Shown piece after piece: positions 1-7,506 of a stretch of 11,578 nucleotides of DNA. This stretch comes from Chloroflexota bacterium (GTDB lineage Bacteria; Chloroflexota; Dormibacteria; Dormibacterales; Dormibacteraceae): positions 27,890 through 39,467 of the forward strand of contig DMCH01000028.1 in assembly GCA_003446775.1 (NCBI GenBank), given 5' to 3'. A program made the position numbers and the translations under genes. The notes under the pieces were generated by a model. It was not told where the DNA came from, searched no databases, and saw only the letters and a program-made list of their open reading frames with translations. The stretch's first letter is position 1, and the number at the start of each line of letters is the position of its first letter.

Positions 1-18
1 CCCCACTACGTGGGGAGG
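1..18. repeat. Partial GC-rich hairpin repeat at window edge
   Basis: CCCCAC (1-6) and GTGGGG (10-15) pair around a TAC loop and are followed by AGG. This matches the two hairpins at 7585-7605 and 7668-7688, whose full form is a 9-bp stem CCTCCCCRC/GYGGGGAGG with a 3-nt loop, so the first three bases of this copy lie outside the window. It sits just beyond the stop codon of the minus-strand cyclase, as expected for an intergenic REP-like element or a transcription-ending hairpin. No T-tract is seen. Confidence 0.6.
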
Positions 19-22
19 CGAA

Positions 23-1180
23 TCAGTCCTCGGATAGGACCGTGATCTGCAGCTGGTAGATCGGCTGCTTGCTGCTCGAGCCCTTGAGCTGCAGCGACTC
101 GTAGGCGATGACCTCGATCCCGTCCGGCAGCGAAGATCGCGTCGTCTCGGACATCAGCACCATCGCCGGCCGCACCTTAGACAGATAGAAGCTGTTGTTC
201 ACCGGGACGCCGATCAGGGTGAACTCGAGACGGCGCTCCGAGCCCACATGGCCGGCCACGACCTCACCGGTGTCGAGCCCGATCCCGACCGCGAGTGGTG
301 GCAACCCGGACGCAACCAGCTCGAGGTTCAGCCGATCGACCTCCAACATCATCGCCCGGGCGGCCGCCAGGGCGCGGGGGGCGTGGTCGGTCATCGGGTT
401 TGGCGCCCCGAAGACGACGAGCATGCCGTCGCCCTGGAACTTGTCGATGTTGCCACCGTGCTCCAGGACGACCTCGATCATCCGCGAGAAATAGACGTTG
501 AGGAACCGCACGAGCTCCTCCGCCCCCATGGTCTGGGAGAGGGTCGAGAAGCCCGCGATGTCGGAGTTGAGCATGGTCACCTGGCGCCGCTCGCCGAGCA
601 GAAACTTGGTGTTCCGGTCGGACCGCTCGAGCACGTAATCGGTGACCTGCTTGTTGACGTGCAGCTCGAACAGCGAGCGCAGAAACTCCGAGCGCTCGTA
701 CTGGCGGGCGTTGTCGATGGCGATGGCGGCGAGGTCCGAGATCGCCTGCAGGAACTCCTTGTCCTTCTCCTCGAAGATCGACGCGCGGAAGGGGTTGTCG
801 ACGTACACGGCGCCGATGACCTTGTCCTTGGTCACGAGCGGCACTGCGATGATGGACCGAAGGTTCTGCAGGATGACCGATTGCTGGCCCTTGAAGCGGT
901 CGTCGAGGGTGGCGTCCGTGGCCACCACCGCTTGACCGGTCTTCACCACCTGCTCGATGACGGTCCGCGAGCCCAGGAAAAGACTCGCGTTCTCGGGATC
1001 GGCCTCGCCCCGCGACATCACCACGGACATGGTCCCGGTGACCGGGTCGACAAGCACGATGAAGCCGCGCGACGCCTGCATCAGGGTGATCACGCGATCC
1101 ATGACTTTGCGCAGAACTTCGTCGAGCTCGAGGGAGGAGCTGAGATCCCTGGCGAGCTCATACAGGAGGTGGTCGCGCAT
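23..1180 (-). CDS. GAF domain-containing class III adenylate/guanylate cyclase
   Basis: The protein is 385 aa from the ATG at 1180. It has an N-terminal GAF sensor domain (about residues 15-165), a short helical linker, and a C-terminal class III nucleotide cyclase domain (about 195-350). The family makes cAMP or cGMP from ATP or GTP. The two metal-binding aspartates are present, D207 in LNSDIAGFS and D251 in KFQGDGMLVVFG, with K247 in a base-recognition position. The usual VNxAxR motif reads VNNSFY (327-332), so the transition-state arginine is replaced by Y332 and activity or specificity is uncertain. No membrane segment or signal peptide is visible, so it should be cytoplasmic. The frame stays open to an ATG at 1300, but that start would overlap uvrD by 23 nt and the added 40 residues look uninformative. 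The GTG at 1210 is an alternative start. It is divergent from uvrD. The ligand sensed by the GAF domain cannot be read from sequence. Confidence 0.85.
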   Translation of the reverse strand: MRDHLLYELARDLSSSLELDEVLRKVMDRVITLMQASRGFIVLVDPVTGTMSVVMSRGEADPENASLFLGSRTVIEQVVKTGQAVVATDATLDDRFKGQQSVILQNLRSIIAVPLVTKDKVIGAVYVDNPFRASIFEEKDKEFLQAISDLAAIAIDNARQYERSEFLRSLFELHVNKQVTDYVLERSDRNTKFLLGERRQVTMLNSDIAGFSTLSQTMGAEELVRFLNVYFSRMIEVVLEHGGNIDKFQGDGMLVVFGAPNPMTDHAPRALAAARAMMLEVDRLNLELVASGLPPLAVGIGLDTGEVVAGHVGSERRLEFTLIGVPVNNSFYLSKVRPAMVLMSETTRSSLPDGIEVIAYESLQLKGSSSKQPIYQLQITVLSED

Positions 1181-1214
1181 GCCGAAATCGACTTCTCGAG
1201 TCAAAGGCACGAGC

Positions 1215-1220
1215 AGTCTA
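1215..1220 (-). promoter_or_regulatory. Candidate -10 box for the cyclase gene
   Basis: On the minus strand this reads TAGACT, a TANNNT-type -10. It lies 34 nt upstream of the ATG at 1180 and 4 nt upstream of the GTG at 1210. No convincing -35 hexamer is visible at 16-18 nt. It mirrors the uvrD -10 box about the palindrome at 1238-1245. Inferred from motif and position only. Confidence 0.35.
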
Positions 1221-1237
1221 ACGAACGAGTAGGCCGA

Positions 1238-1245
1238 AACCGGTT
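1238..1245. promoter_or_regulatory. Palindrome AACCGGTT between divergent promoters
   Basis: This perfect 8-bp palindrome lies midway between the two outward-facing TANNNT boxes. Its core (1239-1244) falls 17 nt before the uvrD box and 18 nt before the cyclase box, which is where both -35 elements would be. It could be a shared -35 region or an operator. An 8-bp palindrome can also arise by chance in GC-rich DNA. Confidence 0.25.
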
Positions 1246-1261
1246 GTCCAAGGGCGGCCGG

Positions 1262-1267
1262 TAAACT
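1262..1267 (+). promoter_or_regulatory. Candidate -10 box for uvrD-ligA (leaderless)
   Basis: TAAACT lies 10 nt before the uvrD ATG at 1278, so transcription would start at or very near the start codon. The short upstream stretch has no clear Shine-Dalgarno sequence, which fits a leaderless mRNA. The same arrangement occurs before gatC and the element-borne ligase gene. Confidence 0.45.
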
Positions 1268-1277
1268 CGATCTCGGG

Positions 1278-3503
1278 ATGCCCACCGAAGAAGCACTCAC
1301 GCCCGACGTTCAGGCCTTGCTCGAGCGCCTGAACCCGCCCCAGCAGGAAGCCGTCACGCACGGCGAAGGTCCCCTGCTCATATTCGCCGGCGCGGGCAGC
1401 GGGAAGACGCGCGTGCTCACGGCGCGGATCGCCTACCTGATCGCCACGCACAGGGTCTGGCCCGACCGCCTGCTCGCCGTCACCTTCACGAACAAGGCAG
1501 CCAAGGAGATGCGAAGCCGGGTCGGCGCGCTCGTGGGCGAGGGCGCGGAAAAGATGTGGGTGGGCACCTTCCACTCCACGGCGGTCAAGATCCTGCGGCG
1601 CGAGGCGGCCCGGATCGGCATCGTCCCGAGCTTCGTCATCTTTGATGAGGACGACACGCGCGCGGCGCTGAAACGCGTCCTCGACGATCTCAAGCTCGAC
1701 CCCAAGCGCTATCCGATCCCGGGCCTCAGCAACGCCATCTCGCAGGCCAAGAACGAGCTCAAGCGGCCGGAGGACTACCCGAACCGCAGTTACCACGACG
1801 AGATCGTGCGCCGCGTGTACGAGTCGTACCAGGACGTGCTTCGCCGCTCCGGCGGGCTCGACTTCGACGACCTGATCATGAAGCTGGTCGAGCTTTTCAA
1901 CACCGACGAGGAGGCTCTCGCCAAATGGCGCGACCGCTTCCGCCACGTCCTCGTCGACGAGTACCAGGACACCAACCGCGCCCAGTACGTGCTCGTCAAC
2001 CAGCTCGCGCAGGAGCACCGCAACGTGGTCGTGGTCGGCGACGATGACCAGTCCATCTACCGGTTCCGCGGCGCCGACGTGCGCAACATCCTCGACTTCC
2101 ACAAGGACTACCCGGACGCGCACGTGGTCCGCCTCGAGCAGAACTATCGCTCTAGTCAGGCCATCCTCGACGCCGCCTACCAGGTGATCAGGACCAATCC
2201 CGAGCGGGCTGAGAAGCGCTTGTGGACGAGCCGCGCGGGTGGCGAAAAGGTGATGGCGATGCAGGCCTACAACGAGATCGAAGAGGCGGAGTTCGTCGCC
2301 GACGAGATCGCACGACTGCACAGAACCGAGGAGCGCGGTTACTCCGACTTCGCGATCCTCTACCGCACCAACGCGCAGTCGCGCTCCTTCGAAGATGTGC
2401 TTGCGCGGCGTCGCATTCCTTATCGACTGGTGGGCGGGGTTCGGTTCTGGGAGCGCCGCGAGGTCAAGGATGTCGTCGCGTACCTCCGCTTCTGCTTCAA
2501 CCCGAAGGACTTGATCAGCTTCGGCCGCATCGTCTCGGTGCCGTCGCGAAAGATCGGCAACGTCACCGTCGATGCCCTGAGCGCGTCCTCGCGTGAGCGC
2601 GACGTGGACCTGCTCACCTTGCTCGCCGACCCGGCGCGCGTGCCCGGCCTGCCGCGGGCGGCCATCGAGCCGCTGAAGAAATTCCGCGCCCAACTGGAAT
2701 CTTTGCGGTCGGTGATGGGCGTGCTGCGACCCAGCGAGCTGCTCGACCACGTGGTCGAGGTCATGGGTTTGCGCCAGCACTACCTGGATGGGACGCCTCA
2801 GGGCGAGGCGCGCATCGAGAACATCAACGAGCTCCGCGGCCTCGCCGAGAGCTTCGACGACCGCGAGCCCGCGCAGGGCCTGGAGGATTTCCTGGCCGAG
2901 GTCGCGCTGGTGTCCGACGTCGACGCCTACGACGAGAACGGCGAGGGCGTGACCCTCATCACGCTGCACATGGTCAAAGGCCTGGAGTTCCCGGTCGTGT
3001 TCATGGTCGGGATGGAGGAGGGGCTGCTGCCACACCAGCGGGCGCTGGCGGAGCACGAGGAGAACCCGTCGCTCGTGGGCGCGGCCACCGAGATGGCGGA
3101 GGAGCGACGCCTCTGCTATGTGGGGATGACGCGCGCGAAGGACCGGCTGTACCTCAGCTGCGCGTTCCGCCGCCACCTGTACGGCCGCTCGCAGCCCGCC
3201 TTTCCGAGCCGGTTCCTCACCGAGATCCCGCAGTCGATGCTCGCGGCTCCTCGCGGCCTCGCCCCGGTGGCGCCGCCGCGGCAGGGATACAAGGAGCGCT
3301 ACCAGGAACGCCAGGTCCAGGCCGCCCCGGCCCCGCCGCCTGTGCAGAGGTTCGCGAGCGGGGACCGCGTGTCGCACCCGGCCTTCGGCGCCGGCACCGT
3401 GGTCAAGAGCACCCTCACGCGCACCGACGAGGAGCTGGTGATCAAGTTCGACAAGGTCGGCCTCAAGATCCTGTCCGGGATGCTGGCCCCGCTGACGAAG
3501 TGA
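1278..3503 (+). CDS. pcrA: ATP-dependent 3'-5' DNA helicase UvrD/PcrA (SF1A)
   Basis: This 741-aa protein is of normal length for the family. SF1 motifs appear in order: Walker A AGAGSGKT (37-44), motif II VDEYQDT (226-232), motif III GDDDQSIYRFRGA (254-266), motif IV LEQNYRS (286-292), motif V VTLITLHMVKGLEF (558-571) and motif VI around YVGMTRAKDRLYLS (614-627). Motif V has MV where SA is more common. A Pro/Ala-rich linker (about 652-692) leads to a C-terminal Tudor-like module with RVSHPAFGAGTVV (697-709), the PcrA/UvrD region known to contact RNA polymerase. The family unwinds DNA in nucleotide excision and mismatch repair, removes RecA and acts at stalled transcription or replication. 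It is first in a two-gene unit with ligA; its stop codon overlaps the ligA start. The upstream TAAACT box suggests leaderless expression. The uvrD and pcrA names are not separable from sequence alone. Confidence 0.96.
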   Translation: MPTEEALTPDVQALLERLNPPQQEAVTHGEGPLLIFAGAGSGKTRVLTARIAYLIATHRVWPDRLLAVTFTNKAAKEMRSRVGALVGEGAEKMWVGTFHSTAVKILRREAARIGIVPSFVIFDEDDTRAALKRVLDDLKLDPKRYPIPGLSNAISQAKNELKRPEDYPNRSYHDEIVRRVYESYQDVLRRSGGLDFDDLIMKLVELFNTDEEALAKWRDRFRHVLVDEYQDTNRAQYVLVNQLAQEHRNVVVVGDDDQSIYRFRGADVRNILDFHKDYPDAHVVRLEQNYRSSQAILDAAYQVIRTNPERAEKRLWTSRAGGEKVMAMQAYNEIEEAEFVADEIARLHRTEERGYSDFAILYRTNAQSRSFEDVLARRRIPYRLVGGVRFWERREVKDVVAYLRFCFNPKDLISFGRIVSVPSRKIGNVTVDALSASSRERDVDLLTLLADPARVPGLPRAAIEPLKKFRAQLESLRSVMGVLRPSELLDHVVEVMGLRQHYLDGTPQGEARIENINELRGLAESFDDREPAQGLEDFLAEVALVSDVDAYDENGEGVTLITLHMVKGLEFPVVFMVGMEEGLLPHQRALAEHEENPSLVGAATEMAEERRLCYVGMTRAKDRLYLSCAFRRHLYGRSQPAFPSRFLTEIPQSMLAAPRGLAPVAPPRQGYKERYQERQVQAAPAPPPVQRFASGDRVSHPAFGAGTVVKSTLTRTDEELVIKFDKVGLKILSGMLAPLTK

Positions 3504-5509
3504 GCAAGAAGAAGAAGCTGACGCACAAGACGGCGAAGGCGGCGGAACCCGCCGCGCAAGCCGAGGAGTTGCGCGAACAGATCCGCCACCACGAGCACGC
3601 GTACTACGTGCTCGACCTGCCCGAGATCTCCGACGCGGAGTTCGACGCTCTGTTCCTCGACCTCCGCCGCCTGGAGGACGACCACCCCGAGCTCGTCACG
3701 GCCGACTCGCCCACCCAGCGTGTGGGCGGCGAGGTTTCGGAGCAGTTCGCGAAGGTCCGCCACCGCTCGCCGATGCTCAGCCTCCAGAACGCCTTCGACG
3801 AGGACGAGATCAGGGCTTTCGACCGCCGCGTGCGCGGCGCCATCGGCAGCGACGTCCACTACTGCGCCGAGCTGAAGATCGACGGCCTCGCCATCAGCCT
3901 CACGTATGAGCATGGCCGGCTGGTGCGGGCAGCCACGCGCGGGGACGGCACGGTCGGCGAGGACGTGACCGCGAACCTGCGCACCATTCGCAGCGTCCCG
4001 CTGACCGTCGATCCGATCCCCGGCCTGCCTCCCGTGTTCGAGGTCCGCGGCGAGGTGTACTTCCCGATCGCCGCGTTCGAGCGGCTCAATGCTGAGGTGG
4101 AGGCGCAGGGCAAGCCGCGCTACGTCAACCCGCGCAACACCGCGGCCGGAAGCGTGCGCCAGATCGATCCCAACGTGACCGCGAGCCGCGACCTGCAGAC
4201 GTTCATGTATACGCTCGACCCGGGCGGTCCATGCCGGTCGCAGTGGGACGTGCTGACGTCGCTCCAGAAGATGGGCTTTCGCGTCAACAAGCACCGGCGG
4301 CGCCTGGCGTCGATCGAAGAGGTGGTCGAGTACCACGCCGAGTGGCAGCGCCGGCGTCACGAGCTGGAGCACGAGATCGACGGCGTTGTGATCAAGGTCG
4401 ACCGCTTCGACCAGCAGCTCGAGCTCGGTTTCGTCGCGCGCTCGCCGCGTTGGGCGATCGCCTTCAAGTACGCGCCAGAGGAGGCCGAGACAGACGTCGA
4501 GGAGATCGCGTGCTACGTGGGCCGCACTGGCGTGCTCACCCCGGTCGCGCACGTGAAGCCGGTGGTCGTCGGCGGCGTGACCGTGCGCAACATCACGATG
4601 CACAACGAAGCCCAGGTCAACGAGAAGGGCGTGTACGTGGGTGCGCGCGTCGTTATTCATCGCGCGGGCGACGTGATCCCCGAGATCGTGAGCGTCAAAG
4701 AGCCGAAGCAGGGCTGGCGCATGCCGCGCAAATGTCCGGTGTGCGGGGGCAAGGTGGTGCGGGAAGAGCCGTACATCGCGCACCGATGCATCAACCCGTT
4801 CTGCGGCGCGCAGCGACTGGAGCGCGTGCGGCATTTCGCCAGCCGCGGCGCGATGAACATCGACGGTCTCGGCTACGCCACGATCAGCCAGGTCATCGAC
4901 CGGAAGTGGGTCGCGGACCCAAGCGACCTCTACCGGCTCACGAAGGAGCAGGTCGTCGAGCTGGAGGGATTCGCCGCCAAGTCCGCGGAGAAGCTGATCG
5001 CGAAGATCGCGGACAGCAAACGACCGTCGCTGGGCCGGTTCCTGTACGCGCTCGGCATCCCGCAGGTGGGCGAGGCGACGGCGGACCTGCTGGCGGTGGA
5101 GTTCGGCAGCATCGAAAAGCTGGGGTCGGCGACGGCCGAACAGCTGAACGCGGTCGAGGGCATCGGCCCGAGCATGGCGGGCGAGGTACAGCAGTACTTC
5201 GAAGGGCAGGGAGGCGAGTTGGTGGGGCGTTTGCTCGCCGCCGGCGTGCAGCCGGAGGCGATGGAGGCTCATGGCGGTGGGCCGTTGACCGGCAAGACGT
5301 TCGTCTTCACGGGGACGATGGACGGGATGGGCCGGCCTGAGGCCGAGGCGCTGGTCCGGCGCCTAGGCGGCAAGGCCGCATCGAGCGTCAGCTCCAAGAC
5401 CGACTATGTGGTCGCGGGGCCGGGCGCGGGGTCGAAGCTCGAGAAGGCAAACAAGCTGAAGCTCACGATCCTCCACGAGCAGCAGTTCCTGGAGCTGATC
5501 CGGGAATAG
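3500..5509 (+). CDS. ligA: NAD+-dependent DNA ligase LigA
   Basis: This 669-aa protein has typical LigA length and all expected domains. Ia domain: about residues 20-90, with the HHEHAYYVLD region that binds the NMN part of NAD+. Adenylation domain: about 91-335, with nucleotidyl-accepting lysine K126 in CAELKIDG, GRGE-like VRGEVYF (182-188) and IAFKYAPEE (320-328). OB fold: about 336-405. Four-cysteine zinc finger: C412, C415, C430, C435. Helix-hairpin-helix region: about 445-585. C-terminal BRCT domain: about 592-669. It seals 3'-OH/5'-phosphate nicks in Okazaki fragments and repair patches using NAD+. Translation begins at GTG 3500, sharing GTGA with the uvrD stop codon, so the two are translationally coupled. 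The lysine-rich N-terminus (SKKKK) is a short extension. The gene ends 20 nt before the inserted transposable element and looks intact. Confidence 0.97.
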   Translation: MSKKKKLTHKTAKAAEPAAQAEELREQIRHHEHAYYVLDLPEISDAEFDALFLDLRRLEDDHPELVTADSPTQRVGGEVSEQFAKVRHRSPMLSLQNAFDEDEIRAFDRRVRGAIGSDVHYCAELKIDGLAISLTYEHGRLVRAATRGDGTVGEDVTANLRTIRSVPLTVDPIPGLPPVFEVRGEVYFPIAAFERLNAEVEAQGKPRYVNPRNTAAGSVRQIDPNVTASRDLQTFMYTLDPGGPCRSQWDVLTSLQKMGFRVNKHRRRLASIEEVVEYHAEWQRRRHELEHEIDGVVIKVDRFDQQLELGFVARSPRWAIAFKYAPEEAETDVEEIACYVGRTGVLTPVAHVKPVVVGGVTVRNITMHNEAQVNEKGVYVGARVVIHRAGDVIPEIVSVKEPKQGWRMPRKCPVCGGKVVREEPYIAHRCINPFCGAQRLERVRHFASRGAMNIDGLGYATISQVIDRKWVADPSDLYRLTKEQVVELEGFAAKSAEKLIAKIADSKRPSLGRFLYALGIPQVGEATADLLAVEFGSIEKLGSATAEQLNAVEGIGPSMAGEVQQYFEGQGGELVGRLLAAGVQPEAMEAHGGGPLTGKTFVFTGTMDGMGRPEAEALVRRLGGKAASSVSSKTDYVVAGPGAGSKLEKANKLKLTILHEQQFLELIRE

Positions 5510-5524
5510 ATTCAAAGCTCGCGA

Positions 5525-5529
5525 CTCCC
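5525..5529. repeat. Left 5-bp target site duplication (CTCCC)
   Basis: CTCCC directly precedes the left end TGTCGGC of the element, and an identical CTCCC at 7556-7560 directly follows the right end GCCGACA. A 5-bp duplication is within the range known for IS21-family insertion. Seen directly in the sequence. Confidence 0.8.
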
Positions 5530-5578
5530 TGTCGGCGATCACGAAAAGTGCACAGGTCTTATCGCGAAAAGTGCACAG
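5530..5578. repeat. Left terminal inverted repeat
   Basis: Aligned without gaps to the reverse complement of 7507-7555, 40 of 49 positions match, including TGTCGGC at the tip. It contains two direct copies of ATCRCGAAAAGTGCACAGGT (5538-5557 and 5561-5580), differing at one base and offset by 23 bp. These are probable transposase-binding sites. Confidence 0.85.
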
Positions 5579-5663
5579 GTGACGAGGCGAGGTAGCGAGT
5601 CGTCCCCGTTAGCCTAGGAGGCCCCTGCCAGGCATTGGGTGTTGTTGCAGCCCACGCCTTAGC

Positions 5664-5668
5664 AGGAG
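5664..5668 (+). promoter_or_regulatory. Ribosome binding site of the istA remnant
   Basis: AGGAG lies 8 nt before the ATG at 5677, a standard Shine-Dalgarno spacing. It supports 5677 as the original istA start and contrasts with the chromosomal genes here that lack such a site. Confidence 0.55.
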
Positions 5669-5676
5669 ACCCCGCA

Positions 5677-5767
5677 ATGCAGTCTGGAGAAACGTCGATG
5701 GAACTAAAAGCCCTGTATCAACATGCTGGCCCGAGAGTTCGGCCTCAACCGGCGGACGGTGACGAAG
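5677..5767 (+). pseudogene. istA: istA transposase remnant (N-terminal fragment, frameshifted)
   Basis: The ATG at 5677 begins a reading frame (MQSGETSMELKALYQ) resembling the start of IS21-type IstA transposases. The expected helix-turn-helix, NMLAREFGLNRRTVTK, follows from about 5720 but in a different frame, so a small indel near 5713-5722 has broken the gene. Sequence then passes straight into istB-like coding sequence; the whole DDE catalytic domain is missing. A full IstA is usually around 400-500 aa and only about 30 residues remain. Assignment rests on HTH similarity and on the adjoining istB fragment within IS21-like ends. Confidence 0.65.
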
Positions 5768-6022
5768 CGGTACGAACGCGGCTCCATCATCGTCACCTCC
5801 AACCGAGGCTTTGCTGATTGGGGGCAGATCTTCAACGAAGTGGTTGTCGCGACTGCCATCGTCGACCGGCTGATTCACAACGCCACCTTCATCAACATCC
5901 GCGGCAAGAGCTATCGCATGCGAAACTACTTCGCCGACCAGCGAGACGGCGTGCTCCCCGACGGCGCGGACGGACCTGGATTCGAGCCGACACCCACGAA
6001 ACCCCGGGCGGTGTTGTGTTGA
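5768..6022 (+). pseudogene. istB: istB transposition ATPase remnant (C-terminal fragment)
   Basis: About 84 residues starting RYERGSIIVTSNRGF and continuing through FADWGQIF, ATAIVDRLIHN and INIRGKSYRMR match the C-terminal part of IstB, the AAA+ ATPase helper of IS21-family transposition. The region from the conserved RYE motif onward is kept; Walker A and Walker B, which lie upstream in IstB, are absent. It is in frame with the istA helix-turn-helix piece before it, giving a 99-aa open frame from the ATG at 5723 to the stop at 6022. A small DNA-binding fusion product is possible but unproven. The gene converges on the passenger ligase, with six bases between stop codons. Confidence 0.8.
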
Positions 6023-6028
6023 CCCCGG

Positions 6029-7408
6029 CTACCCGACTGTGGCGCGGCCTCTGAGGGGTACGAAGCGCTTCAGTTTCCCAGTTGCGCCGCGCTCGATGGC
6101 CTCCACGGGCGCCACGGATACTATCGGGTCAGCGAGCCCAACCTTCTTGAGAGCATCTTCGATATCACGCTCGAGGTCTTCGCGACGAAGGTCACCGATC
6201 AGCTGCACACTGATGGCTGCTCCTTGTGCCGTTTGTCGGACCTGGTAGGCGGTCACGGTCTTGTACCGGCTCAGCGCTGAGCGGAATACGTGCGGATGAA
6301 CCCTGACGTCCCCGTATGTGAAGACGTCATCAAGGCGGCCTTGAACATCACCGATCCGGCGGTGAGGCCACGGGCAGTCGCATGGCTGATCCAGCCATAC
6401 GACCTGGTCGGTGATCTCATAGCGAATGAGTGGCAACGCCAGGTTGTAGAGATTCGTAATGAAGACCTTGTCCGACGTGATGCCGACTGGCACCGGTGTG
6501 CCCTGCACGTCGACGGGCTCAAGGTAGATCAGGTCTTCCACCACATGTCCGCCGCCCGATGGGCAGCCGGACGCTATAAAGCCCTCGCTCGCCCCGTAAC
6601 CGTTGGAAACCCGGACGCCCCAAACATCTTCGACTATTCGTCGACCCTCGGGCAGCATAGGCTCGGCGGACGAAACAACGCGCCGAGGGCTGATGCGCAG
6701 CCGGCCCGCGCGCGCGTACTCGGCAAGGATTTGGAGCATCGAGGCGTAGCCGCCGAGGCTCGTCGGCTGCAGTTCGTTGAGCCGGCTGATGATCTCGTCG
6801 ATCGGCAGGGTCGCCGGAACGAGATGGATCTGACGCGCCGGGTTGGAGAACGTCAGGGCGACAGCGCTGGTGATGTGTGTCGCCCGCTCGGCCGCCACTC
6901 CGGCGATGACTGGCGGTGTCGTGTCGGCGTTCATTGCAGCAAGCTTCGCGCCAGTTCGTAAGCTGACGAGCCCGGTCACCAACCAACCCTCCCAATCGTA
7001 GACAAAGACGCCCCGCGGGCCGGTCGATCCGCTTGAAGCGACGGCGTGGAAGTGGTCGAGTAGATAGGAGTCCGTCGTCAGTCCAGCCAGGTGCTCTTCG
7101 ACCTTCTCGAGCGTGAGACGACGGTCGGTGACGATGGCGTCCCAGTTCGCCATCAGGTCAGCCTTGGTCATGGTGGGGAGGCTGGCCAGATCCTCGTCGC
7201 GCAGACGCTCGGGATCAATGCCGGTAAGCCGTTCACGGTGCCAGGGTGAGCGTTCCTTGGCGGTCTTGATCAGGATCCGGAGACGGCGCTCGCGCTCGGC
7301 GCGAACCTCTTCCGCCGTCCAATCGAGGTGCTTGAGCTCCTCGGGAAGCCGTGCAACGAACTCTCTGACGTGCTGTTGTCGCAGGTTCTCGTAGGACGTC
7401 GAGACCAT
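6029..7408 (-). CDS. PaaK-like adenylate-forming (acyl-CoA) ligase, passenger gene
   Basis: This 459-aa protein, from the ATG at 7408, belongs to the ANL adenylate-forming superfamily, closest in layout to phenylacetate-CoA ligase/coenzyme F390 synthetase-like proteins. Motifs in order are the phosphate loop SSGSTGPRG (125-133), YGASEG (271-276), RYEITDQV (329-336), GRLDD (357-361) and the C-terminal GATGKLKRF (441-449) with the probable catalytic lysine K445. All core motifs are present, so it is probably active in activating a carboxylic acid with ATP; the substrate and final acceptor (CoA or a carrier) cannot be read from sequence. An ATG at 7537 would lie inside the right terminal repeat and add 43 unconvincing residues, so 7408 is preferred; TAGACT lies 8 nt before it. 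It is oriented against all neighbours, lies wholly inside the IS21-like element and has no pathway partner nearby. Acquired cargo is the likeliest explanation. Confidence 0.85.
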   Translation of the reverse strand: MVSTSYENLRQQHVREFVARLPEELKHLDWTAEEVRAERERRLRILIKTAKERSPWHRERLTGIDPERLRDEDLASLPTMTKADLMANWDAIVTDRRLTLEKVEEHLAGLTTDSYLLDHFHAVASSGSTGPRGVFVYDWEGWLVTGLVSLRTGAKLAAMNADTTPPVIAGVAAERATHITSAVALTFSNPARQIHLVPATLPIDEIISRLNELQPTSLGGYASMLQILAEYARAGRLRISPRRVVSSAEPMLPEGRRIVEDVWGVRVSNGYGASEGFIASGCPSGGGHVVEDLIYLEPVDVQGTPVPVGITSDKVFITNLYNLALPLIRYEITDQVVWLDQPCDCPWPHRRIGDVQGRLDDVFTYGDVRVHPHVFRSALSRYKTVTAYQVRQTAQGAAISVQLIGDLRREDLERDIEDALKKVGLADPIVSVAPVEAIERGATGKLKRFVPLRGRATVG

Positions 7409-7416
7409 AACCACAG

Positions 7417-7422
7417 AGTCTA
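7417..7422 (-). promoter_or_regulatory. Candidate -10 box for the passenger ligase gene
   Basis: On the minus strand this reads TAGACT, 8 nt before the ATG at 7408, again placing the transcript start at the start codon. It lies inside the element, so the gene would carry its own promoter. No strong -35 is visible. Confidence 0.4.
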
Positions 7423-7506
7423 TGAGCCATTGGGCGCCAACGGACATGGGACTGGCGTCCCCGGCGGGAGATGGTGCTACAGTCCGGTAGCTCCCTGCTC
7501 CCAAAG

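Noticed and set aside
248..1264. 338-codon plus-strand open frame opposite the cyclase
   Set aside because: The GAF and cyclase motifs are on the minus strand. This frame is low-complexity and lacks any motif.
1181..1300. Longer cyclase start at 1300
   Set aside because: It would overlap the divergent uvrD start and add 40 residues without GAF-like features. The ATG at 1180, or possibly GTG at 1210, fits better.
1218..3377. 719-codon open frame on the minus strand opposite uvrD
   Set aside because: It is antisense to a helicase with every SF1 motif. Its translation is rich in R, H, L, V, E and D without domains, typical of a GC-rich codon shadow.
3299..5272. 657-codon open frame on the minus strand opposite ligA
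   Set aside because: It is complementary to a fully motif-supported LigA, its composition is shadow-like, and it has no recognisable domain.
5530..5580. Repeated 23-bp-spaced motifs considered as a short CRISPR-like array or iterons
   Set aside because: There are only two copies per end, and they are mirrored at the other end of an element flanked by a 5-bp duplication, which fits transposase-binding sites instead.
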